NCBI RefSeq assembly: GCF_900110135.1
Contig: NZ_FOCO01000014.1
Coordinates: 1 to 64,000, forward strand
DNA from: Pseudorhodobacter antarcticus
Lineage (GTDB): Bacteria > Pseudomonadota > Alphaproteobacteria > Rhodobacterales > Rhodobacteraceae
Length of the DNA: 64,000 bases
Direction of reading: 5' to 3'
Shown: piece after piece, positions 52,266 to 60,707 of the stretch
Layout: each line of letters opens with the position of its first letter
How positions within the stretch are numbered: the first letter of the stretch is position 1
Notes under the pieces: generated by a model
Database searches by the model: none
Seen by the model: the letters and a program-made list of their open reading frames with translations, nothing else
Told to the model about the DNA's origin: nothing
Translations under genes and position numbers: made by a program

Positions 52266-53215
52266 CAGCGGATATCCCCGTTCAAATAGCTTTCGCGGAT
52301 TTCATGGGCGAGCTTGCCGGTTTCCTTGATGAAACGAGTCAGAAATTCGTGCAGCCCTTCTTCAAAAATATCCTCAACGCGGGCTTCGGACAGTTCGGCC
52401 AGCAGCGCGCGAGCTTGAGTGCGCGCAGAGGTTTGGCGTTTAAGGCTGCGATCCATGCGGTCCAGATGCGTGACCAGCCCATCGGCGCAGGTGATCAGCG
52501 AGCGAGGGCATTGCGGGTTGAGGATGAGAAAATGCGCGATTTTGGACGCCGTCACATCGCCGCCATAGGCCCAATGAAAGGCGCGGTGCGAGGACATGGC
52601 GCGGAGTAACGTGGTCCATTGGTAGTTATCAAGGCCGGAGCCAACGTATTCGATGCGGGGCAGCAGCACATAGTATTTCACATCCAAAAGCCGCGCGGTG
52701 CTGTCAGCGCGTTCCAGATAATAGCCCGTATTCAAGAAATTATAGCCATCACCACGCAACTGCGTCGCCTCAATCGCGCCGCGCATCATGGCGGTGTGGC
52801 GCATGGTCCATTCGGTAAGGCGCGACAGGTCCATCTCGGATCTGGGTTGACGCTCCATTTGGCGTAGTTCTTGGAAGGCGGAATTGATCGCGTCCCAGAC
52901 CTGCGAGGTGAGGGCGGTGCGCACGATGCGGGCGCTTTCGCGCGCCGCCGTGATGCAAGACACCACCGACGACGGGTTATCGCGGTCGAAAAATAAATGG
53001 CTTTCCACATTGCGCTGCACGATGTCGCCATATTTTTTGTTAAACGCGGCGGAGGTGCCGATGGCGCGCAGCAAGCTTTCCCATTCGCTGCGATGCCCTT
53101 GGGATGAGGGGATCAGGGCGTTGCGCGCGCCGACTTCGAGCAAGCGGGCGGCGGTTTCGGCCCGTTCCATATAGCGGGCGATCCAGTAAAGATTATCGGC
53201 GGTTCTGCTGAGCAT
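52265..53215 (-). CDS. Alpha-E domain protein (DUF403)
   Basis: 316 residues, all-helical. MLSRTADNLYWIARYMERAE at the N-terminus is the diagnostic start of the alpha-E family; SVVSCITAARESARIVRTAL, YYLERADSTARLLDVKYYVL and NPQCPRSLITCADGLVTHLD follow. The domain is nearly always encoded beside a permuted ATP-grasp protein and a transglutaminase, as here. Its biochemical role is unknown. Three bases separate it from the ATP-grasp gene. Confidence 0.92.
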   Translation of the reverse strand: MLSRTADNLYWIARYMERAETAARLLEVGARNALIPSSQGHRSEWESLLRAIGTSAAFNKKYGDIVQRNVESHLFFDRDNPSSVVSCITAARESARIVRTALTSQVWDAINSAFQELRQMERQPRSEMDLSRLTEWTMRHTAMMRGAIEATQLRGDGYNFLNTGYYLERADSTARLLDVKYYVLLPRIEYVGSGLDNYQWTTLLRAMSSHRAFHWAYGGDVTASKIAHFLILNPQCPRSLITCADGLVTHLDRMDRSLKRQTSARTQARALLAELSEARVEDIFEEGLHEFLTRFIKETGKLAHEIRESYLNGDIR

Positions 53216-53218
53216 AAT

Positions 53219-54631
53219 TTATCCTGCCAATACCCATGTGTCTTTGACCCCGCCCCCTTGGGAGGAGTTCACGACCAGCGACCCTTCGGTCAGGGCGACG
53301 CGCGTCAGGCCGCCGGGGACCAGTTCAATCCGTTCGCCCACAAGGCAATAGGGGCGCAAATCGACGTGGCGGGGCGCGATGCCCTGTTCGACGAATGTGG
53401 GCGTGGTGGACAAAGCAAGGGTGGGTTGCGCGATGTAATTATGCGGTTTGGCCTTGATGCGCAGCGCAAATTCCGCGATTTCGGTCGCCGTGCATTTGGG
53501 GCCAACCAACATGCCGTAACCGCCCGAACCATGCACCTCTTTGACCACCAAATCCTTTAGGTTTTCAAGGACATACTTGCAATCATCGGTCTTTGCGCAT
53601 TGCCATGTCGGCACGTTGTTCAGGATGGGTTCCTCGCCCAAATAAAAGCGGATCATTTCGGGGACAAAGGTGTAAACCGCCTTATCATCGGCCACGCCTG
53701 CGCCGGGGGCCGAGCAAATGGCAACGCCGCCAGACCGGTACACATCCATCAAACCGGGGACGCCCAGCATACTGTCGGGGCGGAAGCACAACGGGTCGAT
53801 ATAGGCATCATCCAAACGGCGGTAGATCACATCGACGCGGCGCGGCCCTTCGGTCGTGCGCATATAGACGTATTCCCCTTCGACAAACAAATCTTGGCCC
53901 TCCACCAACTCTACGCCCATCAGATCGGCGAGGAAGCTGTGCTCGTAGTAGGCGGAATTGAAATGGCCGGGGGTCAGGATGACAATGGTGGGTTCGCCGT
54001 TACATTTGGTGGGCGCGACAGAGGCCAGCGTGCGGCGCAAAAGGTCGGGGTAGACATCGACCGGTTCAATCCGGTTGTCGCGGAAAAGCTGGGGGAACAT
54101 CCGCATCATAATCTCGCGGTTTTCCAACATGTAGGAGACGCCGGACGGGGTGCGGCAATTATCCTCTAGCACGAAAAAGTCTTCGGGGCCGGTGCGGACC
54201 AGATCGACGCCAACGATATGAGAATACACGCCTTTTGGCGGCAAGATGCCCACGACTTCTTTTTCATAAGCGTCATTTTGATAGACGAGTTTGGCGGGAA
54301 TGCGGCCTGCGCGCACAATTTCACCGCGCCCATACACATCGGCCAAAAAGGCGTTCAAGGCACGCGCCCGCTGTTTTACGCCGCGTTCCAGTTTAGACCA
54401 TTCAAGGGCAGAAAACACGCGGGGGAACATATCGAACGGGATCAGGCGGTCGGGGTCGCCACCTTCGCCATAGACGGCAAAAGTGATGCCGATGCGGCGA
54501 AACAGGGCCTCTGCCTCGGCCTGTTTCATTTGGCGCAATTCGGCGGGCATGTTGCGCATCCAATCGTCCAGTTGCGCATAAGGCAGGCGCACCTCACCGC
54601 CTTCATACATTTCGTTAAAATACTGGGTCAT
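53219..54631 (-). CDS. Circularly permuted ATP-grasp peptide-ligase-like protein (DUF404/DUF407)
   Basis: 470 residues. ITFAVYGEGGDPDRLIPFDM, YQNDAYEKEVVGILPPKGVY, FFVLEDNCRTPSGVSYMLEN, ILTPGHFNSAYYEHSFLADL and VVKEVHGSGGYGMLVGPKCT are the conserved blocks of this group; the grasp loops that bind ATP come in permuted order. The proteins are predicted to join amino acids or peptides using ATP. It heads the Anbu operon; the 5' flank (54632-54839) is the likely promoter region, shared with the divergent peptidase gene. Confidence 0.92.
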   Translation of the reverse strand: MTQYFNEMYEGGEVRLPYAQLDDWMRNMPAELRQMKQAEAEALFRRIGITFAVYGEGGDPDRLIPFDMFPRVFSALEWSKLERGVKQRARALNAFLADVYGRGEIVRAGRIPAKLVYQNDAYEKEVVGILPPKGVYSHIVGVDLVRTGPEDFFVLEDNCRTPSGVSYMLENREIMMRMFPQLFRDNRIEPVDVYPDLLRRTLASVAPTKCNGEPTIVILTPGHFNSAYYEHSFLADLMGVELVEGQDLFVEGEYVYMRTTEGPRRVDVIYRRLDDAYIDPLCFRPDSMLGVPGLMDVYRSGGVAICSAPGAGVADDKAVYTFVPEMIRFYLGEEPILNNVPTWQCAKTDDCKYVLENLKDLVVKEVHGSGGYGMLVGPKCTATEIAEFALRIKAKPHNYIAQPTLALSTTPTFVEQGIAPRHVDLRPYCLVGERIELVPGGLTRVALTEGSLVVNSSQGGGVKDTWVLAG

Positions 54632-54839
54632 ATGGGGTTTTCCTGTCGCGCGGGGCGTCTGATGCGCCCGATTAAGGATATGTTACGCAGAGGGCGGGCC
54701 AGATAGAAAGCCCCGCGCGCGGATTCTGACGGATTTTGGGGGAAATGCCTTGAATTTGGGCAATGCGGCGGCGCACAGGGTTGCACCTGTGGGGGGCGCG
54801 GCCCTAAGTATGGGGAAATGAATTGGAAGGGTTTTCGCC

Positions 54840-56669
54840 ATGACGCTGAATGATCGCCGCCCCGTGTTTGATGCCAATGCGCAAGGCGCTGGTGGGTTGG
54901 GAAAACTGCCCGATTGGGATTTGACCGACCTGTACCCAAGCCCCGATGCGCCCGAATTTGCGCGCGATATGGCGTGGCTGGAAAGCGAATGTGCCGCATT
55001 TGCCGCCAAGTATGAAGGCAAGCTCGCGGATTTGGACGCGGGCGCGATGCTGGCCTGCGTGCAAGCCTATGAGGCGATTGACGTGATCGCGGGGCGCGTG
55101 ATGTCCTATGCGGGCTTGCGGTATTACCAAAACACGATGGACAGTGAGCGGGCCAAGTTTATGGCCGATGCACAGGACCGCATTACCACTTTCACCACGC
55201 CATTGGTGTTCTTCACGCTTGAATTCAACCGGTTGGAGGAGGCGCATCTGTCGGGCTTGCTGGCGGCCAATAGCGATTTGGCACGGTACAAGCCGGTGTT
55301 TGACCGCTTGCGCGCGATGCGCCCGCACCAGTTGTCTGATGAAATGGAGCGATTTTTGCACGACCAATCCACCGTGGGGTCCGCCGCGTGGAACCGCTTG
55401 TTTGATGAAACCATGGCGGGGTTGATGTTTGAGGTCGCGGGGGAGGAGGAGGCGCTGAACCTTGAGGCCACGCTGAACCTGTTGACCGACAGCGACCGCA
55501 CGAAACGCGAGGCGGCGGCGCGGGCGTTGGCTGTGGTGTTTGACAAGCATATCAAGCTGTTTTCGCGCGTTCACAACACGTTGGCCAAGGAAAAAGAGGT
55601 TGAGGATCGCTGGCGCAAGATGCCCAGCCCGCAATCAGCCCGCCATTTGGCCAACCATGTGGAGCCGGAGGTGGTGGAGGCGCTGCGCAATGCAGTTGTC
55701 GCCGCCTATCCGAAACTGTCGCACCGCTATTACCGCCTGAAGGCGAAATGGATGGGGCTGGAGACGTTGCAAGTTTGGGACCGCAACGCGCCGCTGCCCA
55801 CCGATGCGCCACGGCTGGTGGATTGGGAGGAGGCGCGGGCGACCGTGACCGACGCCTATGCCGCGTTTTCGCCCGAGATGGCCAAGCTGGCGGAGCCGTT
55901 TTTCACCAAAGGTTGGATTGATGCGGGTGTGAAACCGGGCAAAGCACCCGGCGCCTTTGCGCACCCAACGGTGACGACCGTACACCCCTATGTGATGCTG
56001 AATTATATGGGAAAACCGCGCGATGTCATGACCTTGGCGCATGAATTGGGGCATGGTGTGCATCAGGTTTTGGCGGCGGGTCAGGGGGAGTTGTTGTCGT
56101 CGACCCCGCTGACGCTGGCCGAAACGGCGAGTGTGTTTGGCGAAATGTTGACCTTCCGCAAGCTGTTGGACGGGGCCAAAACGCAAAGCGAGCGTAAGAC
56201 CCTGCTGGCGGGCAAGGTGGAGGATATGATCAACACCGTTGTGCGCCAGATCGCGTTTTATGACTTTGAGTGCAAGCTGCACGCCGCGCGGCGCGAGGGG
56301 GAGTTGACGCCAGACGATATCAACGCGCTGTGGATGTCGGTGCAGGCGCAATCGCTTGGCGATGCGTTTGACTTTATGGACGGGTATGAGACGTTTTGGG
56401 CTTATGTGCCGCATTTTGTCCATTCGCCGTTTTACGTTTACGCCTATGCCTTTGGCGATGGGTTGGTGAACGCGCTCTATGCCGCATATGAAAGCGGTTT
56501 GCCGGGGTTTGAAGAAAAGTATTTTGACATGCTGAAGGCGGGCGGATCAAAGCACCATAAGGAACTGCTTGCGCCATTTGGGCTGGACGCCAGCGATCCT
56601 GCGTTTTGGGACAAAGGGTTGGACATGATTTCCGGCTTTATCGACGAGCTGGAAGCGATGGAGGCGTAA
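54840..56669 (+). CDS. M3-family oligoendopeptidase (PepF type)
   Basis: 609 residues. The zinc site LAHELGHGVHQVLA (HELGH near residues 400-404) and the downstream glutamate in TLAETASVFGEM are intact. FDYE-like N-terminal helices and the C-terminal PFYVYAYAFGDGLVNALY are typical of the PepF/M3B group. It degrades short peptides in the cytoplasm. The gene is divergent from the Anbu operon, and 4 bases separate it from the sulfotransferase gene. Confidence 0.93.
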   Translation: MTLNDRRPVFDANAQGAGGLGKLPDWDLTDLYPSPDAPEFARDMAWLESECAAFAAKYEGKLADLDAGAMLACVQAYEAIDVIAGRVMSYAGLRYYQNTMDSERAKFMADAQDRITTFTTPLVFFTLEFNRLEEAHLSGLLAANSDLARYKPVFDRLRAMRPHQLSDEMERFLHDQSTVGSAAWNRLFDETMAGLMFEVAGEEEALNLEATLNLLTDSDRTKREAAARALAVVFDKHIKLFSRVHNTLAKEKEVEDRWRKMPSPQSARHLANHVEPEVVEALRNAVVAAYPKLSHRYYRLKAKWMGLETLQVWDRNAPLPTDAPRLVDWEEARATVTDAYAAFSPEMAKLAEPFFTKGWIDAGVKPGKAPGAFAHPTVTTVHPYVMLNYMGKPRDVMTLAHELGHGVHQVLAAGQGELLSSTPLTLAETASVFGEMLTFRKLLDGAKTQSERKTLLAGKVEDMINTVVRQIAFYDFECKLHAARREGELTPDDINALWMSVQAQSLGDAFDFMDGYETFWAYVPHFVHSPFYVYAYAFGDGLVNALYAAYESGLPGFEEKYFDMLKAGGSKHHKELLAPFGLDASDPAFWDKGLDMISGFIDELEAMEA

Positions 56670-56673
56670 GGCC

Positions 56674-57423
56674 ATGCCGCTGCGCAGTTTTGTGATTATT
56701 GGACAGGCGCGCAGCGGTACCACCTATCTGCAAACGATGCTGGATTCACACCCGCACATCCATTGCCGGGGGGAGTTGTTTGACCCGTGGCAAATTGATG
56801 ATGCGGGGCGCAAAACTAAGGATTTTGACGCGATTGTGGCGCGCGATGCCAATCCTTGCGATTTTATGGACCGGATGCTGGCGGGCGAAGGGATGCAGCG
56901 CGCGGCAAAAGGGGTGCAGGTGATCGGGGCCAAAATTCTGTTTCAACACAGCCCCGACCTGATGGCGCAGTATATTCCGATGCGCCCTGCCCTGCGCATT
57001 ATCCATGTGGTGCGCCACAATAAGCTGGCGCAATTCGCATCATCGGCGCAAGTGGCGAAAACCAAGGTTTGGACCGCGACCAGCCAACCTGCGCCAGCGC
57101 CTTTGATCAACGCGGCCCCGCAATGGGTATCGGCGGAATGTAACCGCCTGCAAAACCAAGATTTTTTATTGACTCATTGGCTCGGCTCCATCGCCAATCC
57201 GGTGTTGACGCTGACCTATCAAGACTTGTTTCGGGATGCGGCCTTGCAGGCGGCGCTGGATTTTTTGGGGGTGACGGCCACGCAAAAGCTTAACTCCGCT
57301 TTAATAAAACAAGGGCAGCGGCGGATTATGGACCGATTTGCCAACCCCGGGCCGATTGCCGCCTATTTTGCGACGACCGGGCGCGCGGATTGGTTGGAGG
57401 ATGAGCTAGCCGGCGGCAGTTAG
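56674..57423 (+). CDS. Sulfotransferase-family protein
   Basis: 249 residues. The N-terminal PAPS-binding loop is IIGQARSGTTYLQTMLDSHP (about residues 7-26), followed by the LH-x-RGELF region and a 3'-phosphate-type segment IIHVVRHNKLAQFASSAQVA near 110-129. The family moves sulfate from PAPS to sugars or lipids. With the glycan-related gene facing it (18-bp tail-to-tail overlap) it may modify a surface polysaccharide; this is inference. Confidence 0.8.
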   Translation: MPLRSFVIIGQARSGTTYLQTMLDSHPHIHCRGELFDPWQIDDAGRKTKDFDAIVARDANPCDFMDRMLAGEGMQRAAKGVQVIGAKILFQHSPDLMAQYIPMRPALRIIHVVRHNKLAQFASSAQVAKTKVWTATSQPAPAPLINAAPQWVSAECNRLQNQDFLLTHWLGSIANPVLTLTYQDLFRDAALQAALDFLGVTATQKLNSALIKQGQRRIMDRFANPGPIAAYFATTGRADWLEDELAGGS

Positions 57424-58380
57424 AGGGCCAGTTTGGGAAGCAGACGCTATATCAAAGCCTGTTGCGGCGACCTTTGCCAAAAAGTCATCGACCAAACTGT
57501 CACGGCCCGCGCTGAGGCAGTTTTGCATGAAATACCAATGCAAAAACGCATCATGCGGCCAATCGGTGCTGATGGCGAGATCCACGGCCGCATCCATGCC
57601 ACCGGGATCTGTGACCGTGACGGCGGCATGGTGAAAATCGGATTTGCCGCATAAAATGACGGGGACGTTGTGTAACATCGCCTCGATGCCCACGGCGGAG
57701 TTGATGGTGACGCAGGCGGCGGCGCGGGACAGGATGTCGTGGATATTGGCATCGACCACACGCACCCGGGCGTCGCGCGCGGCGATTCGGTTCAAAAACC
57801 GCTTGGTCGCGGCATCATCATCCAAAGGATGCGGTTTGATGACGATGGGGTGCGGATCGGGGCGGGCCAGCACCGCCTTGACCATTTGGCGCAGATCAAG
57901 ATGGCTAGTTTCCATCACATCGCGGTTCCCTTCGGCCTGTAGAAAGATTGCAATGCAATCTGCCGGAATGACCGTGAGCCGGGTGGGTTGGGGATAGCGT
58001 GACATGCGCGCCACCACCCAGCGTTTGCGCAAGCGGTTGGCAAAGTTGCGCGCCGTGGTGATATCCACCTCATTATAATCAAAGGGTTTTTCAGCAATCG
58101 ACGACAGCGCGCGGATGCCCCAAGCATCCAAATTCCAGAACGGATAAACATAGGCGATGCCCGTGTTCAACACGCGGGGGTGGCGCGCGGTGCCATGGTC
58201 CACGATGTGAAAACGGTCGCTGGCGGCAACCTGCGCCAGCACGCTGTCACGGTTGTGTGGCACCAGATCCACCACATGGCCGCGCGCCGCCAGCCCATCG
58301 GCCAGCTTTTTGTAATAGGGTTTAAGGTCGGATAAATCCGCCAAAACCGACCCCGGAAGATGGAACACAAAACCTGTCAC
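57406..58380 (-). CDS. Capsular polysaccharide export/Kdo-transferase-like protein
   Basis: 324 residues. The C-terminal half resembles the KpsC/KpsS/LipB group: PIVIKPHPLDDDAATKRFLN, VDANIHDILSRAAACVTINS, SAVGIEAMLHNVPVILCGKS. These motifs bind CMP-Kdo or shape the active site in beta-Kdo transferases. The N-terminal half is less conserved. It probably acts on a surface glycan in the cytoplasm. It overlaps the oxidoreductase gene upstream by 4 bp, so the two form an operon. Confidence 0.75.
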   Translation of the reverse strand: MTGFVFHLPGSVLADLSDLKPYYKKLADGLAARGHVVDLVPHNRDSVLAQVAASDRFHIVDHGTARHPRVLNTGIAYVYPFWNLDAWGIRALSSIAEKPFDYNEVDITTARNFANRLRKRWVVARMSRYPQPTRLTVIPADCIAIFLQAEGNRDVMETSHLDLRQMVKAVLARPDPHPIVIKPHPLDDDAATKRFLNRIAARDARVRVVDANIHDILSRAAACVTINSAVGIEAMLHNVPVILCGKSDFHHAAVTVTDPGGMDAAVDLAISTDWPHDAFLHWYFMQNCLSAGRDSLVDDFLAKVAATGFDIASASQTGPLTAAG

Positions 58381-59369
58381 GAGAGGGAGATCACCTTTGC
58401 CTGTTCAAACACTTGATCGATCATAGCGGACGTTCCTTGCGTAAACTCTAACGGGCATGGGTAAGCGGTGCCATTTCGCACGGTTTGGCCAAAATTTTCG
58501 ACTTGGACAACGTATTGATTGACCCCCGGCCAGCGTTCGGTGGTGATGGTGAGGCCTGTGTGCAGTTCCAACTGCGCCTGACCAAACACGCCCGCGTTAA
58601 AGGGGGCAGTCAGGCGGATCACCCCTTTGTCGCCGTGAAACGTCATTTCCTGGCGGTTGTGCAGCCGCATGGAGGTGATCGCGGAATAGGTAAAACGGCC
58701 CAACGGCCCGGCCATGATGCCCGTAACTTGCGCCCAAACATCAACGCCATTTTCTTGGCGCATCACAGCGTTCAGGGCGTGTGGCTCGGCCCCGGTGACA
58801 AAGCGGGTGGAGCCGTAAGTGTAGACGCCAATATCATAAATTCCGCCGCCGCCTGTGGCCGGGTTGTTGCGGATATTGCCGGGGTCGCTGCGGTTGTCAT
58901 AGGTGAACACGCCGTCGACATGGGTCAATTGGCCAATCGCGCCCGATTGCACCAGATGCTGCGCGCGCTGCCATTGCGGGTGGTGGACGATCATAAACGC
59001 CTCGGCCGCAAGCAACCCCGTGGCATCGCGGGCCTTGAGGATGGGGGCGATATCCGCAGCCGTGAGGCTGATGGGTTTTTCGGTCAACACATGTTTGCCC
59101 GCCGCCAGTGATTTCAGCGTCCATTCGACATGCAGGTGGTTTGGCAGGGGAATGTAGACCGCGTCGATGCTGGGATCGGCCAAGAGTGCGTCATAGCTGG
59201 CATGGATTTTCAAGCCGGAATTGATCGCGGCAAAAGGGGCGGCGCGGGCGGGATCAGAGGTGGCGAGGGCGGCCAGTTCGGCATTATGGGCGGCGTGAAT
59301 GGCGGGGGCCATATGTTCGCGGGCGAATTTGGCGGCACCAAGGATGCCCCAGCGGATGGGTTTGGTCAT
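58377..59369 (-). CDS. Gfo/Idh/MocA-family oxidoreductase
   Basis: 330 residues. The N-terminal Rossmann fold is RWGILGAAKFAREHMAPAI (about 5-23); the conserved EKP motif is in HVLTEKPISL (about 93-102), with AEAFMIVHHPQWQ further on. The C-terminal domain carries GGGIYDIGVYTYGSTRFV, with the catalytic Asp/His-like positions. It likely oxidises or epimerises a sugar. Its operon partner is the capsule-type gene, suggesting nucleotide-sugar or surface glycan work. Confidence 0.87.
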   Translation of the reverse strand: MTKPIRWGILGAAKFAREHMAPAIHAAHNAELAALATSDPARAAPFAAINSGLKIHASYDALLADPSIDAVYIPLPNHLHVEWTLKSLAAGKHVLTEKPISLTAADIAPILKARDATGLLAAEAFMIVHHPQWQRAQHLVQSGAIGQLTHVDGVFTYDNRSDPGNIRNNPATGGGGIYDIGVYTYGSTRFVTGAEPHALNAVMRQENGVDVWAQVTGIMAGPLGRFTYSAITSMRLHNRQEMTFHGDKGVIRLTAPFNAGVFGQAQLELHTGLTITTERWPGVNQYVVQVENFGQTVRNGTAYPCPLEFTQGTSAMIDQVFEQAKVISLS

Positions 59370-59450
59370 GATCGGTCCTTTTGCGTTTGCATTTGCGCCA
59401 GCCTAGCGCGCGACGTTGCATTGGGAAAGTGCGGCGTGACGTTGCGTCAT

Positions 59451-59517
59451 TGAACGATGTTCAAGAATAGAATTGACGGAATGCAAATTTTGAACGATGT
59501 TCACTGAACAGAGTTCA
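59451..59517. promoter_or_regulatory. Three TGAACNNNGTTCA operator palindromes
   Basis: TGAACGATGTTCA at 59451-59463 and again at 59491-59503, and TGAACAGAGTTCA at 59505-59517. All are perfect 5-3-5 palindromes. A TTGACG hexamer (59473-59478) lies between sites 1 and 2 and could be a -35 element. The sites lie between the divergent oxidoreductase and small exported-protein genes. Confidence 0.75.
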
Positions 59518-59534
59518 CACAAATGGAGATCACA

Positions 59535-59831
59535 ATGTACATTCCCTTTCTTTGCGCCACAGCACTGGTGATTGGCGGGGCTGCGGCCCCTGCCCTTGCG
59601 GGTGGCAGCGCCCAACATTCCGCAGCAGCGGTGGACCATTCGGCCCAAGCGGCGGGCCACAGTGCAGCGGCGGTTGCCAGCGGTGTGGCGACGGTTTTGG
59701 CGGTGCCGCTGTTGGTGACAGGCGGCGCGTTGATGATCACGGGGGCAGCGCTGGCGGATGTGTCGCGGCCCGTTTCGGCCCCTAAAACGGCACGCCGGGT
59801 GGCACCCAATGCCGCACCGCATTTGGATTGA
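59535..59831 (+). CDS. Small exported Ala-rich protein
   Basis: 98 residues from ATG 59535 (GGAG 6 bases upstream; the ATG at 59523 has no ribosome site). A signal peptide ends near APALAGG. The mature part has short HSAxA repeats (AQHSAAAVDHSAQAAGHSAA), one hydrophobic span (ATVLAVPLLVTGGALMITGA) and a basic tail. I do not recognise a family. It is followed 14 bases later by the DUF2145 gene and both lie behind the triple operator. Confidence 0.7.
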   Translation: MYIPFLCATALVIGGAAAPALAGGSAQHSAAAVDHSAQAAGHSAAAVASGVATVLAVPLLVTGGALMITGAALADVSRPVSAPKTARRVAPNAAPHLD

Positions 59832-59844
59832 GGGAGGATTTGCC

Positions 59845-60639
59845 ATGTATCGTTTGATTATTGCCGCTGTGTTGTCGCTATGTTTGGTGCTGCCCGCCGA
59901 TGCTGGCAGTTCGGAAGCGGGCGCGCCGCAATTGCCCGCAGCCGAGGTGGCCGCATTTGCCAACCGCGTGCAACAAGACCTAGCCGCGCGCGGCGCGCGG
60001 GTGGCCATTGTGTCGCGGATGGGCCGTGACCCGCGCGTGATGCCAAAAGGCGTGCGCTATACCCATGTCAGTTTTTGGGTCTTTTCGCAGATAACGGATG
60101 CAAATGGGCGCAAGGGCACGGAATACCGCGCTTATAACCTGTACCAAATCGGGGCGAACGGCACGCGCAGCCATTTGGTGCAAGACAGCCCGGCGGATTT
60201 CTTTGCAGGCGCGTATAACTTTGATGCGGGGGTGATTATTCCGGATGCGCGGTTGCAGGCGAAATTGCTGAAGGTGATTGCCAGCCCGACCTATGCCAAG
60301 CTGCACAACCCACGCTATTCTGTGTTGGCGAACCCGAACACCACGCAGTTTCAAAACTGCACGGAACATACGTTGGATGTGCTGATGGCGGCGGTTTATG
60401 GCACGTCAGATATTGCGCAGATCAAAGCCAACACGGCGGCACATTTCACGCCACAAGTGATTGCGGTGGGCGGGGTAAAGCGGGCGCTGGCGGGGGCCAC
60501 ATCAGCGGCGTTGACCACGGTGGACCACGGCGCGCAGGTGGAAACCGCCACGTTTGAAAGCATCGCGCGGTTTATGAAGGCCAATGATTTGGCCGCGCGG
60601 GTGTACCGGGTGACGCCGGATGCGGTTTACAAGTTTTAA
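59845..60639 (+). CDS. Exported DUF2145-family protein
   Basis: 264 residues from ATG 59845 (AGGGAGGA upstream). Signal peptide MYRLIIAAVLSLCLVLPADAG. The body shows VAFANRVQQDLAARGARVAI-like start, YTHVSFWVFSQITDANGRKG, TEYRAYNLYQIGANGTRSHL, PTYAKLHNPRYSVLANPNTT and QNCTEHTLDVLMAAVYG, in which conserved His and Cys residues hint at a papain-like or NlpC-like fold. No function is known. It ends just before a strong terminator. Confidence 0.75.
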   Translation: MYRLIIAAVLSLCLVLPADAGSSEAGAPQLPAAEVAAFANRVQQDLAARGARVAIVSRMGRDPRVMPKGVRYTHVSFWVFSQITDANGRKGTEYRAYNLYQIGANGTRSHLVQDSPADFFAGAYNFDAGVIIPDARLQAKLLKVIASPTYAKLHNPRYSVLANPNTTQFQNCTEHTLDVLMAAVYGTSDIAQIKANTAAHFTPQVIAVGGVKRALAGATSAALTTVDHGAQVETATFESIARFMKANDLAARVYRVTPDAVYKF

Positions 60640-60654
60640 GCTGTCAGTGACGCA

Positions 60655-60683
60655 AAAACGGCCCCCGGTTTGGGGGCCGTTTT
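60655..60683 (+). terminator. Rho-independent terminator
   Basis: AAAACGGCCCCC pairs with GGGGGCCGTTTT around GGTTT, ending in four T. It lies between the convergent DUF2145 and rpoH genes and could serve both. Confidence 0.85.
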
Positions 60684-60707
60684 CATGCGTTGGGGTTAGG
60701 CGCCATG

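Noticed and set aside
59451-59517. LexA boxes of the alphaproteobacterial GTTCN7GTTC type
   Set aside because: GAAC and GTTC half-sites are present, but same-direction spacing is 10 rather than 7 and the sites are palindromes with a 3-base centre.
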